Source: Prevotellaceae bacterium
GTDB taxonomy: Bacteria > Bacteroidota > Bacteroidia > Bacteroidales > UBA932
Direction of reading: 5' to 3'
Length of the DNA stretch: 10,532 nucleotides
Assembly: GCA_031285695.1 (NCBI GenBank)
Contig: JAITVR010000160.1
Coordinates: forward strand, 1-10,532
The translations under genes were made by a program, and so were the position numbers. The notes below the pieces were generated by a model that was not told where the DNA came from, searched no databases, and saw only the letters and a list, made by a program, of their open reading frames with translations. This document shows positions 1-6,901 of this stretch, in pieces (positions within the stretch are counted from its first letter, which is position 1; each line of letters opens with the position of its first letter).

Positions 1-896
1 TTGCCCGAGGTAATTTCCTTCAGCGTTTCGATGTAGCGAATGGCGATGAGGTAGTTCATCGGGTCGCCGTTTTTGGAGGCAATGGCTTCGGACACCTTGC
101 GAATGGCTTCAGCTTCGGCTTCAGCAACTTTTATGCGCGCGTTAGCTTCGCCCTCGGCGTTGAGAATTTGCGCAGCCTTGTTACCCTCGGCACGATTTAT
201 TTCAGACGACTTAAACCCCTCTGCCTCAAGTATTTGCGCCTGCTTCAAACCTTCTGCCTCAAGAATTTTTGCGCGACGGTCGCGCTCAGCGCGCATCTGC
301 TTTTCCATGGCATCGCGAATATCTTTTGGCGGATTAATGTCCTGCAGCTCCACGCGATTTACCTTCACGCCCCACTTGTTGGTAGCATCGTCCAGTATGG
401 CGCGCAGCTTGCTGTTGATGGTGTCGCGCGAGGTCAGCGTTTCGTCCAAATCAAGCTCACCGATTACGTTACGCAGCGTCGTTTGCGTAAGCTTTTCGAT
501 GGCCATGGGCAGGTTTTCAATTTCGTACAAAGCCTTTACCGGGTCGGTAATTTGGAAGTAAATTAGCGCGTTGATTTCGGTGCCCACGTTGTCGCGCGTA
601 ATCACATTTTGCTTGGGAAAATCGTACACCGTTTCGCGCAAATCAATGCGCTGCCGCTTGCGAAAGGCCACCACCGTTTCGCCGTTGTAGCCCTGCATGG
701 TGTAGCGCCACGTGATTTCGCGCGGCTTGTCTAAAATGGGAATCAAAATATTGATGCCCGAGGTAAGCGTGCGGTCGTAGCGCCCAAGCCGCTCTACGAC
801 TATGGTTTCGGATTGCTGCACAATCTTAATGCCCGAAAGCACAAACAGCACTGCAAAAATTGCAACTGCTAACAGAATAATGGTTTCGCCTGTCAT
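1..896 (-). CDS. Stomatin/paraslipin-type SPFH membrane protein (3' end outside window)
   Basis: The first 298 codons are visible from an ATG at 896; the end lies beyond base 1. Residues 5-20 form a hydrophobic N-terminal membrane anchor. The SPFH (band 7) domain follows at about 24-190, including VERLGRY (34-40), the GINILIPILD stretch (47-56) and VITRDNVGTEINALIYFQITDP (98-119 region). From about 195 it becomes a charged, Ala/Glu-rich coiled coil with 11-residue repeats, then the YLIAIRYIETLKEI stretch (282-295) usual in bacterial paraslipins such as QmcA. Family members oligomerise into ring or cage assemblies on the membrane and are linked to quality control by membrane proteases. The upstream neighbour on the same strand is nfeD, the usual partner of this subfamily, 127 nt away. 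I am confident of the family; the exact cellular role is unknown. Confidence 0.93.
   Translation of the reverse strand, partial: MTGETIILLAVAIFAVLFVLSGIKIVQQSETIVVERLGRYDRTLTSGINILIPILDKPREITWRYTMQGYNGETVVAFRKRQRIDLRETVYDFPKQNVITRDNVGTEINALIYFQITDPVKALYEIENLPMAIEKLTQTTLRNVIGELDLDETLTSRDTINSKLRAILDDATNKWGVKVNRVELQDINPPKDIRDAMEKQMRAERDRRAKILEAEGLKQAQILEAEGFKSSEINRAEGNKAAQILNAEGEANARIKVAEAEAEAIRKVSEAIASKNGDPMNYLIAIRYIETLKEITSG
102..266 (-). repeat. Five 11-residue coiled-coil repeats inside the SPFH gene
   Basis: Residues 211-265 of the SPFH protein fall into five consecutive 11-residue units: ILEAEGLKQAQ, ILEAEGFKSSE, INRAEGNKAAQ, ILNAEGEANAR and IKVAEAEAEAI. The core is I-x-x-AEG. An 11-residue (hendecad) period fits a nearly straight coiled coil, as expected for the rod region of SPFH assemblies. 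The DNA units are similar but not identical, so this is old protein-level repetition rather than a fresh tandem duplication. Confidence 0.8.
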
Positions 897-1023
897 GGTT
901 TTTTTAGTTTTTAAAGTTTATAAAGTTGAAAGTTTTTAAAGTGATAAGCTCAAAATCTGTAAAGTATCCGCGCGCGCGGTATTGTGCGTACTTTTAACTT
1001 TACAAACTTTATGGACTTTGAAC
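897..1023. repeat. nfeD-SPFH gap with inverted AAAGT-rich arms around a CG palindrome
   Basis: This 127-nt gap has no gene. The left arm (913-942) is built from degenerate AAAGTT units. The right arm (990-1019) carries the same motif in inverse orientation; the first 15 bases of the left arm match the reverse complement of the right arm's end at 13 positions. Between them lies a perfect 12-bp palindrome, CCGCGCGCGCGG (968-979), unlike the AT-rich surroundings. The minus-strand transcript could fold here between the nfeD stop and the SPFH start. There is no clean T-run, so I do not call it a terminator. Confidence 0.55.
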
Positions 1024-1464
1024 TTACAGTTTTTTTATAGTAAGAATTATGCTATCCACTTTTACAATTTCCACCAGCTCGTTTTTTTCAATGGTAGAAT
1101 TGTTGAACGAAACAGCCTTCCAGTCATCGCCATCAACCATTACGCGGCCGCTGCCGGTAGCGGGGTCAATGCGTTCGCTCACGCGTGCGGTGCGCCCCAC
1201 CAAGCTATCAACGTTGGTGCGCACGCTGCACGAGCGCTTGAGCAGGTAGCGCACAGCCACCGGGCGCACAAAAATGAACGAAAGCAGCGTAAACGCCGAG
1301 AAGTACAGCAGCTGCGCCACCGTGCCGCAGCCCAGCAGCGAGGCCAAACCTCCGGCTATACAGCCCACGCCAATGCACGCCACCACAAAGGCCGGCGTAA
1401 AAATTTCGATGATAAAAAACACCACGGCGGCCACCATCCAAAGGTGCCAAACTTCAATTTCCAT
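1024..1464 (-). CDS. nfeD: NfeD family membrane protein (short form)
   Basis: A 146-residue protein with three hydrophobic segments at about residues 8-22, 25-44 and 50-68, followed by a C-terminal OB-fold (NfeD-like) domain at about 85-146. The FFIIEIFTPAF segment (16-26) is typical of the first helices, and VGRTARV (89-95) and GDDWKA (112-117) mark the soluble domain. It lacks the N-terminal ClpP-like protease domain of long NfeD proteins, so it is the short form commonly encoded next to a stomatin or flotillin gene, as here. It probably binds and helps organise the SPFH partner. I chose ATG at 1464 over the TTG at 1470 because the family normally begins directly before the E-x-W-H-x-W stretch; the TTG would add two residues. 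Confidence 0.92.
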   Translation of the reverse strand: MEIEVWHLWMVAAVVFFIIEIFTPAFVVACIGVGCIAGGLASLLGCGTVAQLLYFSAFTLLSFIFVRPVAVRYLLKRSCSVRTNVDSLVGRTARVSERIDPATGSGRVMVDGDDWKAVSFNNSTIEKNELVEIVKVDSIILTIKKL

Positions 1465-1517
1465 AGCCAAATTAGTTTAAGGTAAATTTTAAATTTAAAA
1501 GCAAAAATGCTATCTTG

Positions 1518-1525
1518 TAAAGATA
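1518..1525 (-). promoter_or_regulatory. Possible -7 element for nfeD within a palindrome
   Basis: On the minus strand the bases read TATCTTTA, close to the Bacteroidota -7 consensus TAnnTTTG, 53 nt upstream of the nfeD ATG. No convincing -33 TTG is found at the right distance. The element sits inside a perfect palindrome, CTATCTT-GTA-AAGATAG (1510-1526), which could be an operator or chance. Tentative. Confidence 0.3.
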
Positions 1526-1533
1526 GTAAAAAT

Positions 1534-1555
1534 GTTGAATTGAACGGTTGAATTG
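1534..1555. repeat. Direct repeat GTTGAATTG x2 in the nfeD/acpH divergent gap
   Basis: GTTGAATTG occurs at 1534-1542 and again at 1547-1555, a 13-nt period, followed by a partial third GTTGA. It lies in the 152-nt gap between the divergently transcribed nfeD and acpH genes. It resembles a short degenerate tandem; no function is evident. Confidence 0.5.
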
Positions 1556-1583
1556 TTGATGTGATTTTTACACAAATTTTGCC

Positions 1584-1591
1584 TATTTTTG
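1584..1591 (+). promoter_or_regulatory. Possible -7 element for the acpH-like gene
   Basis: TATTTTTG matches the Bacteroidota -7 consensus TAnnTTTG exactly. It ends 25 nt before the TTG start codon, which would give a leader of about 20 nt. The -33 region is weak: the nearest TTG lies about 25 nt upstream, longer than the usual 17-23 nt spacing. Confidence 0.4.
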
Positions 1592-1616
1592 AACCTAAAA
1601 CCTACTGCTTACGAGC

Positions 1617-2237
1617 TTGAACTACTTGGCACACATACTCCTTTCGGGAAATAATGCGCAGCGGCAGGTTGGCGGTTTTATTGCCGATTTTGTGAAGGGC
1701 AACCGTTTTGAGCATTTTCCCGAGCACATTCGGCAAGGCATTGTGCTGCACCGCCGCGTAGATGCGTTTACCGACGAGCACCCGCTGGTACGCGAGGCGC
1801 GCGCCCTGCTTCGCCCCTACTTTGGGCGATACGCGGGAATTTTTCTCGATATTTTTTACGATTACTTTTTGGCAAAAAATTGGCATCGCTTTGCTCCGCC
1901 GAGCTCCGGTTGGAGGAAATTTTCAAACACTTCGCTAAAATATTTTGCCTACAGATTTTACGCAAATTTGGTATGGAGCAGGCGTTGGTTGCCCATTTCG
2001 GTAAAAGGTTTTTTGTGGCATTTTATTGGCACCAATCGCCTGTGCAAGTACGCCGCCAAAAGCGGCGTGCAGCGCGCGCTGTGGATTATGGGTACTTACA
2101 GCTCGCTTCCGCAAATGAGCGAGGAAGCCATACAAATTTTGCAAAAGCACGAAGTGGAATTGGAGAAAAATTTTTTGATTTTTTTTCCAATTTTACAAGA
2201 GTACGCACGAACTTTACTCGTACCGCGAAACGTCTAA
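1617..2237 (+). CDS. acpH: Acyl carrier protein phosphodiesterase (AcpH family)
   Basis: A 206-residue protein, slightly longer than E. coli AcpH (193). AcpH removes the 4'-phosphopantetheine group from holo-ACP, giving apo-ACP, in the cytoplasm. Family landmarks are present in order: MNYLAH at the N-terminus, ADF (23-25), HRRVDxFTD (45-53) and LDxFYDYFLA (77-86), whose Asp and His residues match the HD-type metal-binding pattern. No other start is available: it begins with TTG, the family N-terminus aligns exactly there, and the next in-frame Met is about residue 157. It is the only plus-strand gene here, diverging from nfeD and converging on rodA, with its last 24 nt overlapping the end of rodA. 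Whether Bacteroidota homologues truly hydrolyse holo-ACP is less certain than the family call. Confidence 0.88.
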   Translation: MNYLAHILLSGNNAQRQVGGFIADFVKGNRFEHFPEHIRQGIVLHRRVDAFTDEHPLVREARALLRPYFGRYAGIFLDIFYDYFLAKNWHRFAPPSSGWRKFSNTSLKYFAYRFYANLVWSRRWLPISVKGFLWHFIGTNRLCKYAAKSGVQRALWIMGTYSSLPQMSEEAIQILQKHEVELEKNFLIFFPILQEYARTLLVPRNV

Positions 2238-3632
2238 GTTGAGCAGCACAAAAATGAGAATGGTAAAGGCCCACAGCGACGAGCCGCCGTAGCTGACGAA
2301 GGGCAAGGGAATGCCCACCACGGGCATAATGCCAATGGTCATGCCAATGTTGACAAAAATGTGGAAGAAAATGATGGACACCACGCCGTAGCCGTACAGC
2401 TTTGCAAAAAGGCTTTTTTGCCGCTCGGCAACGTTGAGCAGGCGCGCAAGCAGCAGCAGGTACAGCCCCACAACGAGCGCTGCGCCCAAAAATCCCCACT
2501 CCTCGCCCACGGTGCAAAAAATAAAGTCGGTACTTTGCTCGGGAATAAAGTTGCCTTTGGTTTGCGTTCCCTCCAAAAATCCTTTTCCTAAAAAACCGCC
2601 CGAGCCAATGGCTACCTTGGATTGGTGCACGTTGTAACCCCAACCTCTCAAGTCCGATTCAATGCCCAACAAATCGTTGATGCGGCGGCGCTGGTGCTCC
2701 TGCAAAAAATTATCGAACACGTAGTCCACCGAGTAGGTGGTGCCAATGGAGATTATGAAAAACCCGATGATGAGCAGCACGGATTTTATTTTTCGCCAAA
2801 AGGCGTAAATAATGCCAAGCGGAATGACGGCGGCGTGCGCAATGAGCAGCGACTCGTACAGGTCAATGTAAATATCGAGCTGCGCCAAGCCAAGGTGCAG
2901 CGCAAGGGTAATGACGGTAATAATGCCCATAAGAATAAGTGCAGCCCTGTATTTTCGGGTCATAGCCACAAATATTCCAATGCACGTTACACCCATGATT
3001 ATCACAATGCCGTAGGGCTCAACCAGCAGCGCAAGTATGAAAAGGAAGACCAAAAATATGCACGAAACTACAATCCACGGCTTAAGTCCGGCGCGGTAAA
3101 ACACGATGATGAACGACGAAAAAACTAAGGCGGAGCCGGTGTCGTGCTGCAGCAGCGTGAGGCCAAAGGGAAGAAGAACAATAAGAAAAACTTGCAAAAA
3201 ATCTTTCATATTGGCCATCTTAAAACCGTATGCGCTCATGGTTTTGGCGAGCAGCAGCGCGGTAGCCAGCTTCATAAACTCCACCGTTTGTATGCCCACC
3301 GGACCAAACGACAGCCACGATTTATTGCCGTTTACCTCCTTGCCAAAAATGAGCGTAACTACCATGAGCAGCAGCATAAATCCGTAGAAAAATCCCGTAA
3401 AGAGATTGTAAAATCTACTCTCTATGGTCATGGTCGTAATGGCAATAAGGCAGGCCACGCCCACCCAAAGAATTTGCAGCCCGCTGCGGTTGGCAAAGTC
3501 AAAAATGCTGATATTATCCTCATTAAAACCTGCGGCGTACACGCTTACAATGCCAATGAGCATCAGCGTTAGCCAAATTAGGATAACGCCCCAGTCAATT
3601 TTTTGTAGTATTCTACTGCTTTTTTGCTGCAC
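2214..3632 (-). CDS. rodA: RodA, SEDS peptidoglycan glycosyltransferase
   Basis: A 472-residue polytopic membrane protein of the SEDS family, which polymerises lipid II into glycan strands in the elongasome with PBP2. SEDS landmarks are NKSWLSFGP (103-111), the QRRRI loop (314-318), NVHQSKVAIGSGG (334-346), PEQSTDFIF (364-372) with the functionally required Asp at 369, and the PLPFVSYGGSS motif (442-452). It is about 100 residues longer than E. coli RodA (370); the extra part, roughly 204-305, looks like four more membrane helices separated by RKYR and RKIK cytoplasmic loops. The start is GTG at 3632, inside the end of the PBP2 gene (20-nt overlap), which suggests translational coupling. The 3' end overlaps the opposing acpH gene by 24 nt. 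Confidence 0.96.
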   Translation of the reverse strand: MQQKSSRILQKIDWGVILIWLTLMLIGIVSVYAAGFNEDNISIFDFANRSGLQILWVGVACLIAITTMTIESRFYNLFTGFFYGFMLLLMVVTLIFGKEVNGNKSWLSFGPVGIQTVEFMKLATALLLAKTMSAYGFKMANMKDFLQVFLIVLLPFGLTLLQHDTGSALVFSSFIIVFYRAGLKPWIVVSCIFLVFLFILALLVEPYGIVIIMGVTCIGIFVAMTRKYRAALILMGIITVITLALHLGLAQLDIYIDLYESLLIAHAAVIPLGIIYAFWRKIKSVLLIIGFFIISIGTTYSVDYVFDNFLQEHQRRRINDLLGIESDLRGWGYNVHQSKVAIGSGGFLGKGFLEGTQTKGNFIPEQSTDFIFCTVGEEWGFLGAALVVGLYLLLLARLLNVAERQKSLFAKLYGYGVVSIIFFHIFVNIGMTIGIMPVVGIPLPFVSYGGSSLWAFTILIFVLLNLDVSRYE

Positions 3633-5472
3633 CGTTTTGCGTGTTTTGTGGGAGTAAATTTGCGTTCATCACGTAGCCTTCGAGCCACTTGCGCGTAACC
3701 GCTTTCTTCAAATATTTTTCCACCATCAAGCTGGCCGTAGGCGCTGCCCACGATGCGCCGGCGCCGCTATTTTCAACGTACACGGCAAGCGCAATTTTTG
3801 GGTTATCTTTTGGCGCAAAGCAAATAAATACCGAGTGGTCTTCGCCGTGCGGATTTTGCGCTGTGCCCGTTTTTCCGCAAATGGGAACGTCCGGCATTTT
3901 AGTCCAGCGTGCAGTGCTTCCCACATCGCCGTTTACCGCAAGGTACATGCCCTCTACCACCGGTGCAAAATGTTCGCGGCTGATGGTGGTGGTGTGCGGC
4001 GTAAGAAATCGGCGGTCTATTTTTCCACCTTGAATACTTTTGGCCACGTGCGGCGTGTAGTAGTAGCCGCGGTTGGCAATGGTGGCGGCCAAGTTGGCCA
4101 TGTGCAGCGGCGTAACGCCCAGCTCGCCTTGACCAATGGCAAGCGAAAGTATAGTGGCTGATTTCCAACGGTTTGCACCATGCATTTTATCGTAGGAGGC
4201 AGCGGTGGGCAGCAGTCCGCGCAGCTCATTGGGAATATCCGATTCGAGCCGCTGACCAATGCCAAAACTTTCCACATGCCTGCGCCATGCGGCAAATCCC
4301 GCCTGCGGACTGCCGAATTCGGGCTTATCAATAATGCCGCGAAACTCGTGGCAGTAGTACGCGTTGCACGACATTTGCAGCGACTGTATGAGGTTGAGCG
4401 GCGAAGCGTGACGGTGGCAGCCTACGCGCCGATTGCCAAAGTAGTAGCCGCCATCGCAGGCGTGCGTGGTGTTTACCGAAACTGTGCCTTCTTGCAATCC
4501 CACCAACGCATTTACGCACTTAAAAATAGAGCCGGGCGGATACTGCGCCATCACCGCGCGGTTAAAAAGCGGCTTTAGCGGGTCTAAGGCAAGTGCATTG
4601 CGCTCGCCTGCGCGGTGCACATCAATAAATAATTCGGGGTCGAAGTTGGGCGTAGAAACGAGCGTAAGAATCTCACCTGTAGCGGGTTCAACAGCGACAA
4701 TACTGCCCACCTTATTTTGCATTAGCTGCTCGCCGTACTCCTGCAGGTCGGCATCAATAGTGCAAACAATGTTGGCGCCGGGAATAGCCACGGTATCGTA
4801 AGCGCCACCGGCGTACCTGTCGCGCACGCGGTTCAGCTTGTCGCGCATGTAAATGGTCAACCCTCTTTTTCCGCGCAGCGCATTTTCATACGAGCGTTCA
4901 ATGCCGATTTTTCCCATAAAGCTGCCCTGTATGTAAAACGGGTCGGCGGTAATCGAGGCCGTGTCCGCCTCGCCAATGTAGCCGATGAGGTTGCCTGCAA
5001 GTCGGCGCGGATAGGCGCGTATGCTGCGCGCTTGCGCATAAAACCCGGGGAATTTAAACCATTTTTCTTGCAGCAAGGCAAAGGCTTCTGTCGAAACTTG
5101 TCGGCAAAAAAGTGCAGGTTGATAGGCTGCATTTTTTTTGGCGGCAGCCTTAATGGCGTTCAGCGTGCTGTGCACCTGCGCCTCGGTCATGCCCAGTACG
5201 CGCGCCAAAGCCGTAGTGTCAAAAGCGGCTACTTCGCGCGGAATAACTACAATGTCGTACACCGTTTGGTTGCCCACCAGCAGCGTACCGTTGCGGTCAA
5301 AAATCAAGCCGCGCGCCGGATACTGATACTCGTAGCGCATGGCATTTTGGTCGGCCGTGCGCTTGTAGTAGCTATCTACAATTTGAATGTAAAATAGCCG
5401 CCCAACTATAATGGCAAACACGAGCACAAAAAAGCCCGTGATGTATATTTTTCTGTTGGCAAATTCGTTCAC
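3613..5472 (-). CDS. mrdA: Penicillin-binding protein 2, elongasome transpeptidase
   Basis: A 619-residue class B penicillin-binding protein that cross-links peptidoglycan during side-wall synthesis with RodA. It has a short cytoplasmic tail, a single membrane anchor (about 9-31), the dimerisation/pedestal domain with YPARGLIFDRNG (51-62), and the transpeptidase domain from about 250. The three catalytic motifs are intact: SIFK at 315-318 with nucleophile Ser315, SCN at 368-370, and KTG at 534-536. The GTG start at 5470-5472 shares one base with the TAG stop of mreD (TAGTG). The C-terminal tail after about residue 600 is Asn/Gln-rich and looks unstructured. Position between mreD and rodA fixes it as PBP2 rather than the division enzyme PBP3 (FtsI). 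Confidence 0.97.
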   Translation of the reverse strand: MNEFANRKIYITGFFVLVFAIIVGRLFYIQIVDSYYKRTADQNAMRYEYQYPARGLIFDRNGTLLVGNQTVYDIVVIPREVAAFDTTALARVLGMTEAQVHSTLNAIKAAAKKNAAYQPALFCRQVSTEAFALLQEKWFKFPGFYAQARSIRAYPRRLAGNLIGYIGEADTASITADPFYIQGSFMGKIGIERSYENALRGKRGLTIYMRDKLNRVRDRYAGGAYDTVAIPGANIVCTIDADLQEYGEQLMQNKVGSIVAVEPATGEILTLVSTPNFDPELFIDVHRAGERNALALDPLKPLFNRAVMAQYPPGSIFKCVNALVGLQEGTVSVNTTHACDGGYYFGNRRVGCHRHASPLNLIQSLQMSCNAYYCHEFRGIIDKPEFGSPQAGFAAWRRHVESFGIGQRLESDIPNELRGLLPTAASYDKMHGANRWKSATILSLAIGQGELGVTPLHMANLAATIANRGYYYTPHVAKSIQGGKIDRRFLTPHTTTISREHFAPVVEGMYLAVNGDVGSTARWTKMPDVPICGKTGTAQNPHGEDHSVFICFAPKDNPKIALAVYVENSGAGASWAAPTASLMVEKYLKKAVTRKWLEGYVMNANLLPQNTQNGAAKKQ

Positions 5473-6002
5473 TACCGGTAGCGTTTATCTTTTTTCTCAA
5501 ACAGCAGCTCCAACATTACAATAAGCAGCGTACTTACCATGGCGCTAAGCAGCGCGCGAAGTACGGTAAAGTAAAATTCTACGAAGGTGAAAATTTCGAG
5601 AAAACATAACGCTAAGTGAAAGATGAAGGTAAGCGCAAATGTGTACAAAAAAAATGATGTCCAGCCCAGCAAATATATGGTGGGGCGCGTACCCTTATCG
5701 CGCTCCTCGCGGCTAAACAGCTGCTTGAGCACCGCGGGGCGCAAAAAACCCATCAGCACGCAGGCAGCTGTATTTATACCCAATGTGCCCGACAAAAAAT
5801 CGACCGCAAAGCCCAACGCAAAAGCGGTAAACTGCACTTTTACCTGCGTAGTGCCAATGGGCAGCAGCAGTATAAACAGGGGGTATATGCAGGGCGCCAC
5901 AAATGAATCGAGCAGGCCGCGCAGCTGAATGTCGTTGAACAAAAAAACTTGCGCAACTACCAGCAGCGCCGCTATTAGCACATGTTGTAGGTTTCTGTTC
6001 AT
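5472..6002 (-). CDS. mreD: MreD, elongasome membrane protein
   Basis: A 176-residue integral membrane protein with about five hydrophobic segments (7-22, 35-50, 55-70, 109-135 and 145-168). MreD connects MreC and the MreB cytoskeleton to RodA and PBP2. The sequence GFAVDFLSGTLGINTAA (64-80) is the characteristic MreD core with its conserved Asp and Gly residues. Its ATG overlaps the mreC stop in an ATGA (5999-6002), and its TAG overlaps the GTG start of mrdA, so translation is probably coupled at both ends. Sequence conservation in MreD is low in general, so the call also rests on gene order. Confidence 0.93.
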   Translation of the reverse strand: MNRNLQHVLIAALLVVAQVFLFNDIQLRGLLDSFVAPCIYPLFILLLPIGTTQVKVQFTAFALGFAVDFLSGTLGINTAACVLMGFLRPAVLKQLFSREERDKGTRPTIYLLGWTSFFLYTFALTFIFHLALCFLEIFTFVEFYFTVLRALLSAMVSTLLIVMLELLFEKKDKRYR

Positions 6003-6826
6003 CGCATATCGTACTTTCGTTCGTGCTCACGCTGCTCGGCAAAGTTGACAAACTGCACCGCATTTACGTGGCGCAATTTTTTAAAGTCAACCTCTAAGCG
6101 CACGCGCACTTCGTGAAAATTTCCTTTTTTTGTCTCGTAAGAAACCACCGTTCCAATAAGAATTCCTTCGGGAAACATGGCCGAGTAGCCGCTCGTTTCC
6201 ACCGTATCGCCCACCGTAATATTTACGTGCTGCGGCACCTCCGTTAGCACGGCTTCGCGGTAGCTAATGCCGTCCCACTCCAGCGTGCCAAGGTAGCCGG
6301 TGCGCTTTAGCCGCGCGCTGATTTTAAACTCACGGTTGAGCAGCGACATTACCGTAGCGTAGCGCGCCGAAGTGCTAATAACCACGCCCACCACGCCGTT
6401 GTTGGTTACCACGCCCATCTCAGGCGTAACGTTTTGCCACTCGCCAACATTTAATACCAGGTAGTTATTTTGCTTGTTGGTGGTGCTATTTACCACCTTG
6501 GCGGGAATGTAGCTGTATAGCTTTCCGCTGCGCGGATTTACGCGCACAACGCTGTGTGCGGTGTCCACGCTTTGGAAGTGGTCAAGCATGTTGCGCAGCC
6601 GCGCATTTTCGTGCGACAGCACTTCGTTTTCTTCCTTAAGCGAAACGTAGGCTGTAACCTCGTCAAGCGCGCTGTAGTAGGCGCTTTGCACCACCTGCAC
6701 CGCGCCAAACAGCTGCGTTTGCTGGTAGTAAGAGTTGTGCGAGAGCAGCACAAAGGCTACACTTTCCAGCAAAAAGAAAAGTATAAACCCGTGGTAGCGC
6801 AGCAAAAGTCTTAACAGGTTGCCCAT
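5999..6826 (-). CDS. mreC: MreC, cell-shape scaffold protein
   Basis: A 275-residue bitopic protein that links MreB filaments to the periplasmic parts of the elongasome and activates PBP2/RodA. A membrane anchor lies at about 12-29, a coiled coil at about 55-85 (KEENEVLSHENARLRNM), and the periplasmic double beta-barrel domain at about 105-262. Conserved family spots include GVVGVV (144-149), VGDTVETSGYSAMFPEGI (205-222) and the final strand with EVRVRLEVDF (239-248). The ATG at 6826 gives a normal short cytoplasmic tail. It follows mreB after a 75-nt gap and overlaps mreD by 4 nt. Confidence 0.96.
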   Translation of the reverse strand: MGNLLRLLLRYHGFILFFLLESVAFVLLSHNSYYQQTQLFGAVQVVQSAYYSALDEVTAYVSLKEENEVLSHENARLRNMLDHFQSVDTAHSVVRVNPRSGKLYSYIPAKVVNSTTNKQNNYLVLNVGEWQNVTPEMGVVTNNGVVGVVISTSARYATVMSLLNREFKISARLKRTGYLGTLEWDGISYREAVLTEVPQHVNITVGDTVETSGYSAMFPEGILIGTVVSYETKKGNFHEVRVRLEVDFKKLRHVNAVQFVNFAEQREHERKYDMR

Positions 6827-6846
6827 TGTGCAAAAATTCTTGGAGC

Positions 6847-6894
6847 AAAAGACAAAAAGAATAAAGATTTTTGTCTTTGTTCTTTTTGTCTTTT
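6847..6894. repeat. Perfect 15-bp inverted repeat between mreB and mreC
   Basis: The arm AAAAGACAAAAAGAA at 6847-6861 is perfectly complementary to TTCTTTTTGTCTTTT at 6880-6894, with an 18-nt spacer that itself repeats the GTCTTT motif. It fills most of the 75-nt gap between the mreB stop and the mreC start. The stem would be AT-rich with only three G-C type pairs. It may be an RNA fold acting as a mild attenuator or processing site, or just a low-complexity tandem caught in inverse orientation. Confidence 0.6.
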
Positions 6895-6901
6895 TATCCT
6901 T

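Noticed and set aside
982..1485. Plus-strand open frame of 167 codons over nfeD
   Set aside because: It is antisense to a clear NfeD protein and rich in His, Ala and Arg with no recognisable domain.
1880..2242. Second plus-strand frame within acpH, considered as a frameshifted part of the gene
   Set aside because: The 206-codon frame stays open and resembles the family to its end, so no frameshift is needed.
2622..3128. Plus-strand open frame of 168 codons over rodA
   Set aside because: It is antisense to RodA membrane segments; the hydrophilic product is what reverse reading of hydrophobic codons yields.
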